This document shows positions 7,884-17,048 of a DNA stretch of 58,998 nucleotides, piece by piece (the stretch's first letter is position 1; each line of letters starts with the position of its first letter). The translations under genes and the position numbers were made by a program. The notes below the pieces were generated by a model. The model was not told the DNA's origin. It worked only from the letters and a program-made list of their open reading frames with translations, and did not search any database. The DNA is from Paracoccaceae bacterium (GTDB taxonomy: Bacteria; Pseudomonadota; Alphaproteobacteria; Rhodobacterales; Rhodobacteraceae): assembly GCA_027486345.1 (NCBI GenBank), contig JAIXPH010000044.1, forward strand, positions 1 through 58,998. Direction: 5' to 3'.

Positions 7884-9416
7884 ATGCCGAAGACTGCTGA
7901 TCTGCTTGAAGAAATTGCTGCGCTGAAGGCGATGTTGATCGCCGAGGAGGCGCGCGGCCAGCGCAAGGACGAGCGCATTGCGCGGCTGGAGAAGCTGGTC
8001 GCTGCCTTCAAGCAGGCGGTCTTCGGTCGCAAGTCGGAGAAGAGTGATCCGGACCAATTTGAACTGGCGCTGGAAGACCTCGAAACGGCCATGGCGGTGA
8101 TCCATGCCGAAGAGGATACCGAAGATCGGGCCGCCAAGCGCCCCGCCAAACCGCGTGCTGCCAATCGTGGATCGCTGCCCAAGCACTTGCCGCGCATCGA
8201 GGAGGTCATCGAGCCGGACAGCCTGATCTGCGCCTGCGGCGGCTGACTGCATTGCATCGGCGAGGATGTCTCGGAGTGGCTCGACATCGTCCCCGCCCAG
8301 TTCCGCGTCATCGTCACCCGCCGTCCGAAGTATGCCTGCCGCTCTTGCAACGACAGCATCACGCAAGCCCCCGCACCGGCGCGGCTGATCCCGGGCGGCA
8401 TGCCCACCGAGGCCACGGTCGACCATGTGCTGGTCAGCAAGTATGCCGATCACTTGCCGCTTTACCGACAGGCCCAGATCTACAGCCGCCAGGGCGTCGA
8501 TCTCGACCGCTCCACCCTTGCCGATTGGGTGAGCCGCGGCGCCTTCGAACTCCGCCCCGTCTACGACGCGCTGATGGCGGACCTGAAGCGATCAACCAAG
8601 CTCTTCATGGACGATACCCGCGCCCCCGTCCTCGATCCGGGGGCACGAAAGACCAAGACCGGATACCTCTGGGCCTTGGCCCGCGATGACAGGCCATGGG
8701 GCGGCACGGCACCACCGGGCGTGGTCTTCACCTATGCCCCCGGTCGGGGAGGGCAGCATGCCGAGCGGATATTGCAGGGCTTTGGCGGCATTCTGCAGGT
8801 CGACGGCTATGCCGGCTACAACCGCCTGATTGCAGCGGACCGGATCGGTCCGGGCATACAGCTCGCCTATTGCTGGGCGCACGCCTGCCGCAAGCTGATC
8901 GAGATCACCTGCACCGGACCCGCGCCGATTGCGGAGGAGGGCGTGGCCCTCATCCGCGACCTCTACGCCATCGAAGCCGAGATCCGAGGCAACGACCCTG
9001 TCACCCGACTATCCGCCCGGCAGGGTCGCTCCGCCCCGATCCTCACCCGCATCGACGACTGGCTGACACACCACCGCACCCGTGCCTCGGCAAAGTCGCC
9101 CTTGGGCGAGGCGCTCGCCTACATCGCCAAATACCGCGATGGTCTTGGCCGCTTCATGACCGATGGCCGCGTCGAGATCGACAACAACACCGTCGAACGC
9201 ACCATCCGCCCCATCGCCCTGAACCGCAAGAATGCCCTCTTCGCGGGCCACGACGGAGGAGCCGAAAACTGGGCTGTCATCGCCTCGCTCATCGAGACCT
9301 GCAAAATGAACGGCGTCGATCCTCATGCGTGGATGTCCGCCGCCCTCACCGCCATTGTCCAAGGACACAAGCAGAGCCAGATCGACGACCTGCTGCCGTG
9401 GAACTTCGTCTCTTGA
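7884..9416 (+). pseudogene. tnpC: IS66 TnpC (DDE transposase) with a single in-frame TGA
   Basis: Reading straight through, 510 codons encode a full-length IS66 transposase: N-terminal coiled coil (EEIAALKAMLIAEEARGQ), zinc-finger-like CACGG...ACRSCN, catalytic core with LFMDDTRAPVLDPG, LQVDGYAGYN, YCWAHACRKL and GRVEIDNNTVERTIRPIA. Codon 121 (8244-8246) is TGA in the CACGG-x-LHCIG zinc-finger segment; nothing else is broken. The stop splits it into a 120-residue N-terminal piece and a 338-residue C-terminal piece (possible ATG at 8400). A point mutation from a sense codon is the simplest explanation. Confidence 0.88.
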
Positions 9417-9448
9417 GAAGCCCATGACAAAACGACGGCCTCCTGAGA

Positions 9449-10255
9449 TCACTGGTGCCGCCAGACCTTTATGGCCGAGAGGACGAGGATCAGAGCGAGG
9501 CCCGGCAACAGCACCGCGTTCGGGATGATCCCCAGAAGCTGCCCGCCAATCCATGCGCCGAAGATCGACCCTGCCGCCATGACCACAAGGAACGTCCGGT
9601 TGCGACCGATGACGGTAAAGCTCTGGTCGCGGCTGTAGCGGGTGAAGCCCACGATCATGGTGGGCAGACTGACTGCAAGCGACAGGCTTCCGGCAAGCTT
9701 GATGTCTGCCCCGAACAGCAGGATCAGAGTTGGTATTAGCAACTCGCCCCCGGCAACACCCAAGACTGACGCAACAACGCCTATCAACAGACCTGCGAGC
9801 ACACCTGCAAGAACCTGAGCAGGACCGGCGACAAGCGCCTCCCCGCCCGTCAGGCCATGGCCCAGCAAGAGGACACCCGCAATAGCAAGGAGCATCACCG
9901 CGATCACCTTGTAAAGTGCAGCAGAACTCAGCCGTGTCGCCCATCCCGCCCCGAGCCAAGCACCTGCCAGACTCCCAGCCAGCAGGTTTACGATGACTGG
10001 CCAGTGCGCGGCGACCTGATCGAAGGGCACAGTCCCGGCGCGAAACGGCAGGGCGAAGGCAACGACCACAAGGCTCATCGCTTTGTTCAGGATGACCGCT
10101 TCGAGTGCCGCAAATCCAAAAGGTCCAATCAGAAGTGGAAGCCGGAACTCTGCCCCGCCGAGGCCGATCAATCCGCCCAAGGTGCTGATGACAGTGCCAC
10201 CGAAGAAGGCAGCAGGCTTGTTACGCGCCAACGGCGCACCGGTCTGCTTCGTCAT
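9449..10255 (-). CDS. TauE/SafE (TSUP) family membrane permease
   Basis: The 268-residue protein is an integral membrane protein with about eight predicted helices in two repeated halves, each opening with the TSUP glycine-rich motif (STLGGLIGLGGAEFRLPLL near residue 24 and VASVLGVAGGELLIPTLI near residue 159). TSUP proteins export or import sulfite, sulfonates and related anions; the substrate here cannot be told. It is flanked by IS66 on its 3' side and an IS3 remnant about 80-160 bp upstream, with no partner genes, so it is an orphan whose promoter may derive from the IS junction. Confidence 0.82.
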   Translation of the reverse strand: MTKQTGAPLARNKPAAFFGGTVISTLGGLIGLGGAEFRLPLLIGPFGFAALEAVILNKAMSLVVVAFALPFRAGTVPFDQVAAHWPVIVNLLAGSLAGAWLGAGWATRLSSAALYKVIAVMLLAIAGVLLLGHGLTGGEALVAGPAQVLAGVLAGLLIGVVASVLGVAGGELLIPTLILLFGADIKLAGSLSLAVSLPTMIVGFTRYSRDQSFTVIGRNRTFLVVMAAGSIFGAWIGGQLLGIIPNAVLLPGLALILVLSAIKVWRHQ

Positions 10256-10413
10256 GCGGGATCGCCTTCAGTTCAGGTCAGTCACTCCCCATTACTGCCA
10301 GCACCGATAGACACAAGAGGCTATGGACGGTCATTGCCGGTCGACGAAAGACCAAAGGCCACGATGCGCTTCACAACGCCCTGCTCGGAGACGTGGGGTC
10401 GGGACAACGCTTA

Positions 10414-11060
10414 CTCTGTAGCTGTAGCGCACGTCCAAAACCGGGACATATCGTGAGAAGGTGTCGACAACGGTCAGCACCCGCAAGTTCTTAACCGTCG
10501 CCAGTTGGCCATGCACGAAGTCCATCGCCCAGACCTCGTTCGGTCCGACGGCCTCGACACGGTCATCTCGCAGCTTAGCCTTTACCCGACGCTTGGGTGT
10601 CTTGTACTTGAGCTGCCTGCCCAACTCTCTGTAAATGCGATAGACTTTCTTGACGTTGATCCCCAGCCTTCACGATCCAGCAGGACGTGAACCCGGCGGT
10701 AACCATACCGCACGCGCGTCTCGCAGATCTCCCTGACCGCCAGTTCCCCGATCTTGGCATTCAGCGCCCCCACCTTGTCTTAATCGACCGCGGGAGCCTT
10801 TTTGTCATCTCGCTCGAAGATGTCAGCCGCACCCTCAACTAGAGCCTTCTTTCACTGGTGGATAATCGTCGGATGCACGCCGTATTCGGCGTGCTAACTC
10901 CGAAACCGTGCGTTCGCCCTTCACGGCCTCCAACGCCACGCGGGCTTTGAACCCAGCGTCATGGTTCCTGCGTTTCTTCATCTCCTGATCTCATCGTAGG
11001 TGGAGACCAGCAGACGTCAGATCGTAGCTTCCGTCACCGTCCGATTTTCGGGGAGCAGCT
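10414..11060 (-). mobile_element. IS3-family element type B, degenerate remnant
   Basis: On the minus strand orfA begins near 10981 (MKKRRNHDAGFKARVALEAV, then KGERTVSELA) and orfB sequence follows (INVKKVYRIYRELGRQLKY, KRRVKAKLRDDRVEAVGPNE, WAMDFVHGQLA, VVDTFSRYVPVLD), ending at about 10414. Several stops and frameshifts interrupt both, and only the first catalytic aspartate region survives. The outer end at about 11035-11060 (CCGTCACCGTCCGATTTTCG on the plus strand) is shared with the fragment at 57020-57275. Confidence 0.78.
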
Positions 11061-11080
11061 CACTGTTTGCCCCTGTCGGC

Positions 11081-11338
11081 ACCAGCGTGGTCTGTTTGCG
11101 CTACAATCCCGGCGGGATGAACGAAGCGGAACTGGACGCTCTGAACCGCGAACTTCTTCTGCGGCTGCAGGAAAGCGGTATCGCCGTGCCGTCCGGAACG
11201 ACCCTGCGGGGGCGCTACGCCCTGCGCGCGGCTTTTTGCAACCACCGGACCGAAATGCAGGATCTGGGCATCCTCATCACGGCTGTCCGCAATATCGGCA
11301 CCGCGCCGCGGGACATGGCAACGCCAGAGGGATCCTGA
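11081..11338 (+). pseudogene. C-terminal fragment of a PLP-dependent (aromatic-L-amino-acid type) decarboxylase
   Basis: The translation TSVVCLRYNPGGMNEAELDA, LNRELLLRLQESGIAVPSGT, TLRGRYALRAAFCNHRTEMQ and DLGILITAVRNIG matches the last 80 or so residues of group II PLP-dependent decarboxylases. The PLP-binding lysine and the rest of the enzyme are absent: the sequence to the left is the end of the IS3 type B remnant. The fragment keeps its stop codon at 11336-11338. Confidence 0.65.
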
Positions 11339-11437
11339 GGTTTAATAATGGGCGCGCCGCGCGACTGGCTTGGGCGATGCAGACATGCCCGGCACGTGTG
11401 CCCCTTGCCCCCCGAAGGATAATGGTCTGAGGTCTTT

Positions 11438-12934
11438 TCACGAAACCTTCGGCGTCGATTTCAGGTGCCGGCGCAGCTCCAGCGCCAAGGCAACCTCGCG
11501 CTGCAAGTAGCTGCGGTCGGCGCTGTGCTCCAACTCGGCCCAGCTGTCTATCATGGCCTGCGCATCCCATCCCTGGGTCATGGCTTCGGCGCGGTCTAGA
11601 TGCCGCGCTGCGCCGACCGCGTCCCCCAGCGCTGCATGGCAGGCCGCAAGACGCGTTTCCTTCCATGAATCTGTCTCGGGCAGACGCTGTATGCAGGCAC
11701 TGGCCTCGGCATGGTTGCCTGCAATATGGTGGGCGATAGCAAGATCGCCATGATACCAAGCCGGGTGCAGGGGGTTCAGCCGCACCGCTGCCTCAAGACA
11801 GGCGATGCCCTCGGCCGGATTGCCGCGCAGGGTCAGCACGTATCCCAGCATGGCAAGGGGATCGGGGTCGGACGGGTTGATCTGCACCGCCTGCCGGGCC
11901 GAGAATTCCGCGGCATCGACCTGGCGTCGCCAAAGGCGGGCAAGCGCAAGGATCGTATGGCAGCGTGCCTCTTCCGGCGCGAGTTCCACCCCGCGCAGCG
12001 CAAGGGCAAGCCCTTCGTTCAGCACATCCTGGGGCGAGGCGTCGTAACGCCCGATCGTAAGGATGGCGAGACCGAGATACGAGTGGCCCAGTGCAAAGAT
12101 CGGATCTCGCGCCACGGTGAGACGGAAATGGGCGCATGCCTCCTCGTTCACACCGGGTCCGTATCGGCGCAGCGCGGCGACCCCCGCCACGAAATGCCGC
12201 CATGCGGTCATGTCGGCGCTCGATGAGGCAGGTTGAAGGGCGACGCGCCTTTGTTCGTCAAGGGTCAGACGTGTGATGATGCGATGCGGAAGTACCGTTG
12301 TCACTTCCGCAGGGCCATCGTCCCCGACGACGAAAGTTTCGGTCCAGATCTGCCGTCCAGTCGACGTCTCGCACAGCGCGGGTGACAGCCGAAGGCCCGC
12401 AGCCGTTCTTCGCGCCGGACCTTCCACGAACCAGTCCGCGCCCAGCTTGCGCGCGGCGTCCTGAGGTGCGATGTCTTCCGGCCGGCACTGAAAGGCGGAA
12501 TGTCGCGCGATGACCCGTACGAGGCCATATCGGCCAAGGCACTGGCAGATTTCCTCGACCACCCCGTCCGCGAGGATGCGATCCTCCGGCCTCTCGGACA
12601 CCGTCAGGAAAGGCAATACGACCACGCTGGGCGGGCCCTCTGCGACGCGATCATCCCGCGAGGTTTCCAGCACATAGCCGCGGCGCGGAACCGTGCGGAG
12701 CACCCTGTCGCCAAGCACCCGCCGTAGCTCGCGGATGGCCTGTGTGAGCGAGTCTTCGGTGACGATGACGTCGGGCCACACCGCAGAGATAAGTTCGTCT
12801 TTACCGATTACACGACCGGCATTCTTGGCTAGGTAGGAAAGAAGCGCGAAGGTCTTTGCTCGCAGATGGACACGCTCGCCGTCGTGGACAAGCGTTCCGT
12901 TCAACAGGTCAAGGTCATGTTGGCCGATCCTCAT
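11438..12934 (-). CDS. winged-helix transcriptional regulator with TolB-like and TPR domains
   Basis: The 498-residue protein has three parts: an OmpR/PhoB-type winged helix (residues 1-90, with KTFALLSYLAKNAGRVIGKD and RTVPRRGYVLE), a domain of the kind found beside TPRs in CadC-like and adenylate-cyclase-like regulators (SVVVLPFLTVSERPEDRILA near 103, then FVEGPARR and TGRQIWTETF), and TPR repeats (about 250-470, for example AEFSARQAVQINPSDPDPLA). No transmembrane segment is visible, so unlike CadC it should be cytoplasmic. The signal and targets are unknown. It lies 58 bp downstream of, and is probably co-transcribed with, the small gene at 12993-13223. Confidence 0.85.
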   Translation of the reverse strand: MRIGQHDLDLLNGTLVHDGERVHLRAKTFALLSYLAKNAGRVIGKDELISAVWPDVIVTEDSLTQAIRELRRVLGDRVLRTVPRRGYVLETSRDDRVAEGPPSVVVLPFLTVSERPEDRILADGVVEEICQCLGRYGLVRVIARHSAFQCRPEDIAPQDAARKLGADWFVEGPARRTAAGLRLSPALCETSTGRQIWTETFVVGDDGPAEVTTVLPHRIITRLTLDEQRRVALQPASSSADMTAWRHFVAGVAALRRYGPGVNEEACAHFRLTVARDPIFALGHSYLGLAILTIGRYDASPQDVLNEGLALALRGVELAPEEARCHTILALARLWRRQVDAAEFSARQAVQINPSDPDPLAMLGYVLTLRGNPAEGIACLEAAVRLNPLHPAWYHGDLAIAHHIAGNHAEASACIQRLPETDSWKETRLAACHAALGDAVGAARHLDRAEAMTQGWDAQAMIDSWAELEHSADRSYLQREVALALELRRHLKSTPKVS

Positions 12935-12992
12935 GGGCGGTCCCTTTCAGGGCACGCCCAGCGAAGACCTGTGCTCGCCACCTGTTAAGCGT

Positions 12993-13223
12993 TCAGAAAC
13001 CGAGGATGCGCCGCAACCACATCCTGTCATCGCTCCAGGCCGGAGCAGGGGCATCGACCGATGGCATTAAGGCAAGGAAATCTCCACTGGCACAGCAATC
13101 CATGTTGCCCGCCTCAAGCAGCCGGTCCCGACGATCTCCGATCGGGGGCAGGCAGTCGACTTCGCTTTCCCAAAGGGCGGCGATGATGTCTTGTGCGATA
13201 AAGATAGGATCATGCAGCGACAT
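12993..13223 (-). CDS. small protein of unknown function (76 aa)
   Basis: ATG at 13223 follows a strong GGAGG ribosome binding site (six bases), which favours it over an in-frame ATG at 13238. The product begins MSLHDPIFIAQDIIAALWES and contains NMDCCASGDF with a vicinal cysteine pair and C-terminal DDRMWLRRILGF. No signal peptide or membrane helix is evident. I do not recognise the family. It reads in the same direction as the winged-helix/TPR regulator 58 bp downstream and could be its leader or partner gene. Confidence 0.5.
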   Translation of the reverse strand: MSLHDPIFIAQDIIAALWESEVDCLPPIGDRRDRLLEAGNMDCCASGDFLALMPSVDAPAPAWSDDRMWLRRILGF

Positions 13224-13772
13224 GGGACACCTCCGCATTGGCGATGTTCCGAGGCTGGATCAGGTTGGCTGGGAAGTCCTGAAAGCGAAGTGAAGTCTTT
13301 CTGAAATCGGGTCCAAGTCTGCGGCAGACACGCCGACGGCGTCCGATGTGGCGGACCCGCTCAAAGCAGTGTAGATCAGACTTAGGTTGAGATCGAAGAT
13401 ATCCGTCGCTGTGGCCACCGAAGACAGTTTTGGCCCCGTCACGCGGAGCAGGGGTCCGCAGGCTCTAACGGAACCTCTTGGGCCAGTCTGATCCCGATCT
13501 CACCTTTTCCCAACTACAACAATAGCCATCGCTTTGCGGATACCTCCAGTGCAGGGTTCCTCCGTGTTCGCTCTGGCGACAGTCCGCTTTCCCCTCGAAT
13601 GGATCGATGGTTCCTTAGGTGATACCTCGATTTATTGATGAATAATTGTTCGCGCGGCTATGGTTTGCACTCTCCTTGGGCAGAAGAAGTCGCATCCCTC
13701 ACTCGGCGTAATTGGTGCTCTTGCCTTCGGATTGATACGATGGCGAAGGTCGGCAACACCACTTGATCCATT
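13224..13772. other. intergenic region between two divergent units
   Basis: No convincing gene is seen in these 549 bases. The stretch must hold the promoters of the leftward small gene and of rightward nasT. AT-rich sequence at about 13620-13650 (TTATTGATGAATAATTG) is a plausible sigma-70-type region for nasT. No RNA gene, terminator or repeat was recognised. Confidence 0.5.
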
Positions 13773-14357
13773 ATGCCAGCCAGTCTCCGCATCCTTTTGG
13801 TCGAAAGCGACCCTGAACGCGCAGAGCGGGTGCGCGAAGCCCTTGCCGAGGCGGGCGAGAGCGATGTGGTCGTGTTTTCGGGCCGTCGCGTGCTGGCGCG
13901 CGACGTGGCCGAGACGATGCCTGACATCGTGCTGGTCGACATCGCACATCCGTCCCGCGACGTGCTGGAAGAACTGGCGCAGGCGACAAGGCCCATGGAC
14001 CGGCCCGTTGCCATGTTCGTGGACCGGTCCGATCCCGCCACGACCCGCGCCGCCATCGAAGCGGGCGTGTCGGCCTATGTGGTCGACGGGCTGCGGGCCG
14101 ATCGCATCCGCCCGATCCTCGATGCGGCTGTGGCGCGGTTCCACCTGTTCCAGCGCGTGCGGTCGGAACTTGCCGCCACCAAGGCCGCGCTGGAGGAACG
14201 CAAGGTGATCGACCGCGCCAAGGGGCTCGTGATGAAGGCGCGCGGCGTGTCCGAGGAGGAGGCCTATGCCTTGATCCGCAAGACGGCGATGGATCAGGGC
14301 AAGCGCGTCGCCGACGTGGCGCAGGCGTTAGTGACGGCGGCGGACCTTTTGCGATGA
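13773..14357 (+). CDS. nasT: NasT, ANTAR-domain antiterminator of nitrate assimilation
   Basis: NasT binds tandem hexaloop hairpins in the leader of the nitrate operon and prevents termination when released by NasS. The 194-residue protein has a receiver-like N-terminal domain (RILLVESDPE, then IVLVDIAHPSRDV with a candidate aspartate) and a C-terminal ANTAR domain (about 125-190: ALEERKVIDRAKGLVMKARG, SEEEAYALIRKTAMDQGKRV, ADVAQALV). Its gene overlaps nasS by 4 bp, and the predicted RNA target lies 1.2 kb downstream in the nrtA leader. No clear Shine-Dalgarno precedes the ATG. Confidence 0.93.
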   Translation: MPASLRILLVESDPERAERVREALAEAGESDVVVFSGRRVLARDVAETMPDIVLVDIAHPSRDVLEELAQATRPMDRPVAMFVDRSDPATTRAAIEAGVSAYVVDGLRADRIRPILDAAVARFHLFQRVRSELAATKAALEERKVIDRAKGLVMKARGVSEEEAYALIRKTAMDQGKRVADVAQALVTAADLLR

Positions 14358-15382
14358 CTCGCGATATCGCCCTTGGCTATGTGCCCCTTGTCGATGCCGC
14401 GCCCTTGATCATCGCGGACGCCTTGGGCTTTGCCGAGGAGCAGGGCCTTCGGCTGGTGCTGCATCGCGCGGCCAACTGGTCGATGTTGCGCGACATGCTG
14501 GATCAGGGGCAGGTTGCGGCGGCGCAGATGCTTTCGGTGATGCTGGTGGCGCGGGCGCTGGGACTGGGCGGTGGCGATGTCCGGCTGGAAACCCCGCTTG
14601 TCCTGTCGCTGGGCGGGCAGGTGGTGGGCGTGTCATCCGCAGTTGCGGACGGGCTGGACCAGCTGGGCCACGGCTTCGGCTTTTGCGATGCCGCCGACGC
14701 GGCGCAGGCGGTGGCCGCCTTGGGACGGCCGCTGCGGTTCGGCGTGCCCTTCGCCCATTCGATGCACGCACTGCTGCTTGGCGACTGGATGAAGGGGCTG
14801 ACGGAAGGTCTGGCCGACCTGCGGACCGTGGCGCCCCCGCTGATGCCCGAAGCCTTGGCCGAGGGCGAGCTTGACGCCTTTTGCGTGGGCGAGCCGTGGG
14901 GAAGTCAGGCGGTGGTCACGGCGCGGGCGCGGCTTCTGCTGCCGGGCACGTCAATCCATCCGGCCAGTCCGGAAAAGGTCCTCGCGCTGCGGGCAGGCTG
15001 GTGCGAGGCCGAAGCCGATCTGACGGGGCGGCTTGTCCGCGCGCTGTCGCGCGCGGGGGAGTGGCTTGCCCTGCCCGGAAACGCTACGACCGCAGCCGAG
15101 GTGGTGACCCGTCCGGGCCGCGTGGATGTGGCGGCGGAACGGGTGGAACGGTCCCTGCTCGGTCGGATCGTGACCGATGATCGCGGGACGGAACATGTCG
15201 TGGCAGGCTTTCAGACCTTCGGGCCGTCGCGCCTGATGCGCCCCACGCCGGAGCAGGCCGGATGGATCGCGGCACGGCTTGCCTTCCGCTTCGGTCTGCC
15301 GCGGGGATGGGCCGAATCCGCTGCGGCAGGGGTGTTCAGGGCCGATCTTTACGACCGTTTCCTTCGGCCCGTGGCGGCCTGA
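14354..15382 (+). CDS. nasS: NasS, nitrate/nitrite-sensing regulator
   Basis: NasS resembles the nitrate-binding protein NrtA but has no signal peptide and stays in the cytoplasm, where without nitrate it sequesters NasT. The 342-residue protein starts MTRDIALGYVPLVDAAPLII, the same fold start as NrtA (LGFIKLTDMAPLAIA), and shares FGVPFAHSMH, FCVGEPWGSQAV and the C-terminal RADLYDRFL. It overlaps nasT by 4 bp, the usual arrangement. Confidence 0.92.
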   Translation: MTRDIALGYVPLVDAAPLIIADALGFAEEQGLRLVLHRAANWSMLRDMLDQGQVAAAQMLSVMLVARALGLGGGDVRLETPLVLSLGGQVVGVSSAVADGLDQLGHGFGFCDAADAAQAVAALGRPLRFGVPFAHSMHALLLGDWMKGLTEGLADLRTVAPPLMPEALAEGELDAFCVGEPWGSQAVVTARARLLLPGTSIHPASPEKVLALRAGWCEAEADLTGRLVRALSRAGEWLALPGNATTAAEVVTRPGRVDVAAERVERSLLGRIVTDDRGTEHVVAGFQTFGPSRLMRPTPEQAGWIAARLAFRFGLPRGWAESAAAGVFRADLYDRFLRPVAA

Positions 15383-15423
15383 CGGGCGCTTTGCCAGCCG
15401 CCCATTCGTGCGACTCCTGTCCC

Positions 15424-15440
15424 TTGGCGGGCAATGCGCG
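15424..15440 (+). promoter_or_regulatory. possible sigma-54 promoter of the nrtA operon
   Basis: TTGGCGGGCAATGCGC has the TTGGC box and the GG-N10-GC spacing of -24/-12 promoters, though the TTGC part of the -12 box is not matched. Its place, about 110 bp upstream of the ANTAR hairpins, would start a transcript containing the whole leader. NtrC-type control is plausible for nitrate genes, but no NtrC site was recognised. Confidence 0.25.
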
Positions 15441-15549
15441 GGTTCAATCGCACAAAGTTTAGCCGTTTCTCTGCATCGCAGCATGATCGGTCTTCGCCTG
15501 ACTTCCCCGCGCTTGCCAGACGGCGAATCCGCACGCAGCCTGAAATCAC

Positions 15550-15595
15550 GACGGGGCAATGGCGTCCCGTCACGGAATTTCCCGAACGACCGGGA
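15550..15595 (+). promoter_or_regulatory. tandem ANTAR (NasT-binding) hairpins in the nrtA leader
   Basis: Two hairpins each expose a six-base loop with A at position 1 and G at position 4, the ANTAR target signature. P1: GACGGGGC (15550-15557), loop AATGGC, GTCCCGTC (15564-15571). P2: TCCCG (15580-15584), loop AACGAC, CGGGA (15591-15595). They are 8 bases apart and lie 12 bases before an intrinsic terminator. NasT is encoded just upstream. Confidence 0.85.
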
Positions 15596-15607
15596 CCCAC
15601 CGGGCAA

Positions 15608-15666
15608 AGCCGCCTGACCCTGCCGCACCCTCCCTGCGGCACCGGTCTGGCGGCTTTTTGTTTTTT
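15608..15666 (+). terminator. leader terminator (attenuator) before nrtA
   Basis: AGCCGCC (15608-15614) pairs with GGCGGCT (15649-15655), with an inner TGCCGCA/TGCGGCA stem and GACC/GGTC, followed by TTTTTGTTTTTT. It ends 19 bases before the nrtA ATG, so transcription would stop in the leader unless NasT acts on the hairpins upstream. Confidence 0.88.
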
Positions 15667-15685
15667 CCATCGAAGGACCACACAT

Positions 15686-17041
15686 ATGAAACGCTGCGCC
15701 TTCCTGATGCTGACCACCGCACTGCTGTCGGCCCCTGCCTTTGCGGCGACCGCCGATCTGGAGAAAGACGAACTCACCCTCGGCTTCATCAAGCTGACGG
15801 ATATGGCCCCGCTTGCCATCGCGGCAGAGAAGGGGTTCTTCGAGGACGAGGGGCTTTACGTCACGCTTGAAGCCCAGTCGAACTGGAAGGTGCTGCTGGA
15901 CCGCACCATTTCGGGCGAGATCGACGGGGCTATGATGCTGGCGGGGCAACCGCTTGCCGCGACCATCGGTTACGGCACGGCGGGCGAGGTGATCACCCCC
16001 GTCGCGCTGGACCTGAACGGGAATGCGATCACCGTGGCGAACGAGGTGTGGGCGGAGATGAAGCCCCATGTCACGATGGACGCGGCGGGCAAGCCCGTCC
16101 ACCCGATCAGTGCCGCAGCGCTGAAGCCCGTGGTAGAGGCGCGGACGGCGGCGGGCGAGGCGTTCAATCTGGGCATGGTCTTTCCCGTATCGACGCACAA
16201 TTACGAGCTGCGCTACTGGCTGGCGGCGGGGGGGATCCACCCCGGGTTCTATGATGCCGGTGACGTCAACGGGCAGACCGGAGGCGAGGTGCTGATTTCC
16301 GTCACGCCGCCGCCGCAGATGCCCGCCACGCTGGAGGCCGGCACCATCCTTGGCTATGCCGTGGGCGAGCCGTGGAACCAGGCGGCAGTGAAGAAGGGGA
16401 TCGGCGTTCCGGTCATCGCCGATGCCGACATCTTTGCCAAGAACCCCGAAAAGGTCTTTGGCCTGACCCGCGCCTTTGCCGAGGAGAACCCCAACACGAC
16501 GCTGGCGCTGACCAAGGCGCTGATCCGGGCGGGGATGTGGCTGGATGCCAGCCGCGAGAACCGGCTGGAGGCGGTCGAGATCCTGAGCCGTCCGGATTAT
16601 GTCGGCGCGGATGCGGCGGTGATCGCCAATTCGATGACGGGAACCTTCGAATACGAACCCGGCGATGTGCGGCCCGCGCCCGACTTCAACCTGTTCTTCC
16701 GCGAGAACGCGACCTTCCCCTATTATTCGGATGCGGTCTGGACCCTGACCCAGATGCGCCGCTGGGGGCAGATTGCCGAGGCGAAGCCCGACAGCTGGTA
16801 TGACGCGACAGCAAAGCAGGTCTACCGGCCCGATCTCTACAAGGCTGCGGCCGAGGCGTTGATCGCGGACGGGCTGGCGACGGGGGCGGATTTTGACTTC
16901 GACGCCGATGGCTATCGCGACCCTACCGATGCATTCATCGACGGCATCGCCTTCGATGGCACGAAGCCCAACGCCTATATCGACAGCCTGCCCATCGGGC
17001 TGAAGGGCGACCAGACGCCCTCGGACGCCATCACGAACTGA
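15686..17041 (+). CDS. nrtA: NrtA, nitrate-binding periplasmic protein of an ABC importer
   Basis: The 451-residue protein has a signal peptide (MKRCAFLMLTTALLSAPAFA, cleavage after AFA) and the CmpA/NrtA fold: LGFIKLTDMAPLAIAAEKGF, SGEIDGAMMLAGQPLAATIG, NLGMVFPVSTHNYELRYWLA and GYAVGEPWNQAAV. It captures nitrate, or possibly nitrite or cyanate, for NrtB and NrtC. The ATG at 15686 follows the GAAGGA site after the attenuator; upstream in-frame codons lie within the leader RNA. A stable hairpin follows its stop. Confidence 0.93.
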   Translation: MKRCAFLMLTTALLSAPAFAATADLEKDELTLGFIKLTDMAPLAIAAEKGFFEDEGLYVTLEAQSNWKVLLDRTISGEIDGAMMLAGQPLAATIGYGTAGEVITPVALDLNGNAITVANEVWAEMKPHVTMDAAGKPVHPISAAALKPVVEARTAAGEAFNLGMVFPVSTHNYELRYWLAAGGIHPGFYDAGDVNGQTGGEVLISVTPPPQMPATLEAGTILGYAVGEPWNQAAVKKGIGVPVIADADIFAKNPEKVFGLTRAFAEENPNTTLALTKALIRAGMWLDASRENRLEAVEILSRPDYVGADAAVIANSMTGTFEYEPGDVRPAPDFNLFFRENATFPYYSDAVWTLTQMRRWGQIAEAKPDSWYDATAKQVYRPDLYKAAAEALIADGLATGADFDFDADGYRDPTDAFIDGIAFDGTKPNAYIDSLPIGLKGDQTPSDAITN

Positions 17042-17048
17042 GCGTCTT

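Larger units (their letters stand above)
6972..9416 (+). mobile_element. IS66-family element, right end missing
   Basis: Three consecutive genes tnpA-tnpB-tnpC define IS66. The left end is placed at GTAAGCGCCGTCTTGACCCC (6972), the usual GTAAGC start of the family. The matching inverted end (GGGG...GCTTAC) is not found after tnpC; only about 30 bp separate the tnpC stop from the convergent TSUP gene. With the right end lost and tnpC carrying a stop codon, the copy should be immobile. Confidence 0.75.

Noticed and set aside
8244-8246. Programmed read-through or selenocysteine at the tnpC TGA
   Set aside because: No selenocysteine element was seen, and IS66 transposases are not known to use recoding here; a nonsense mutation is simpler.
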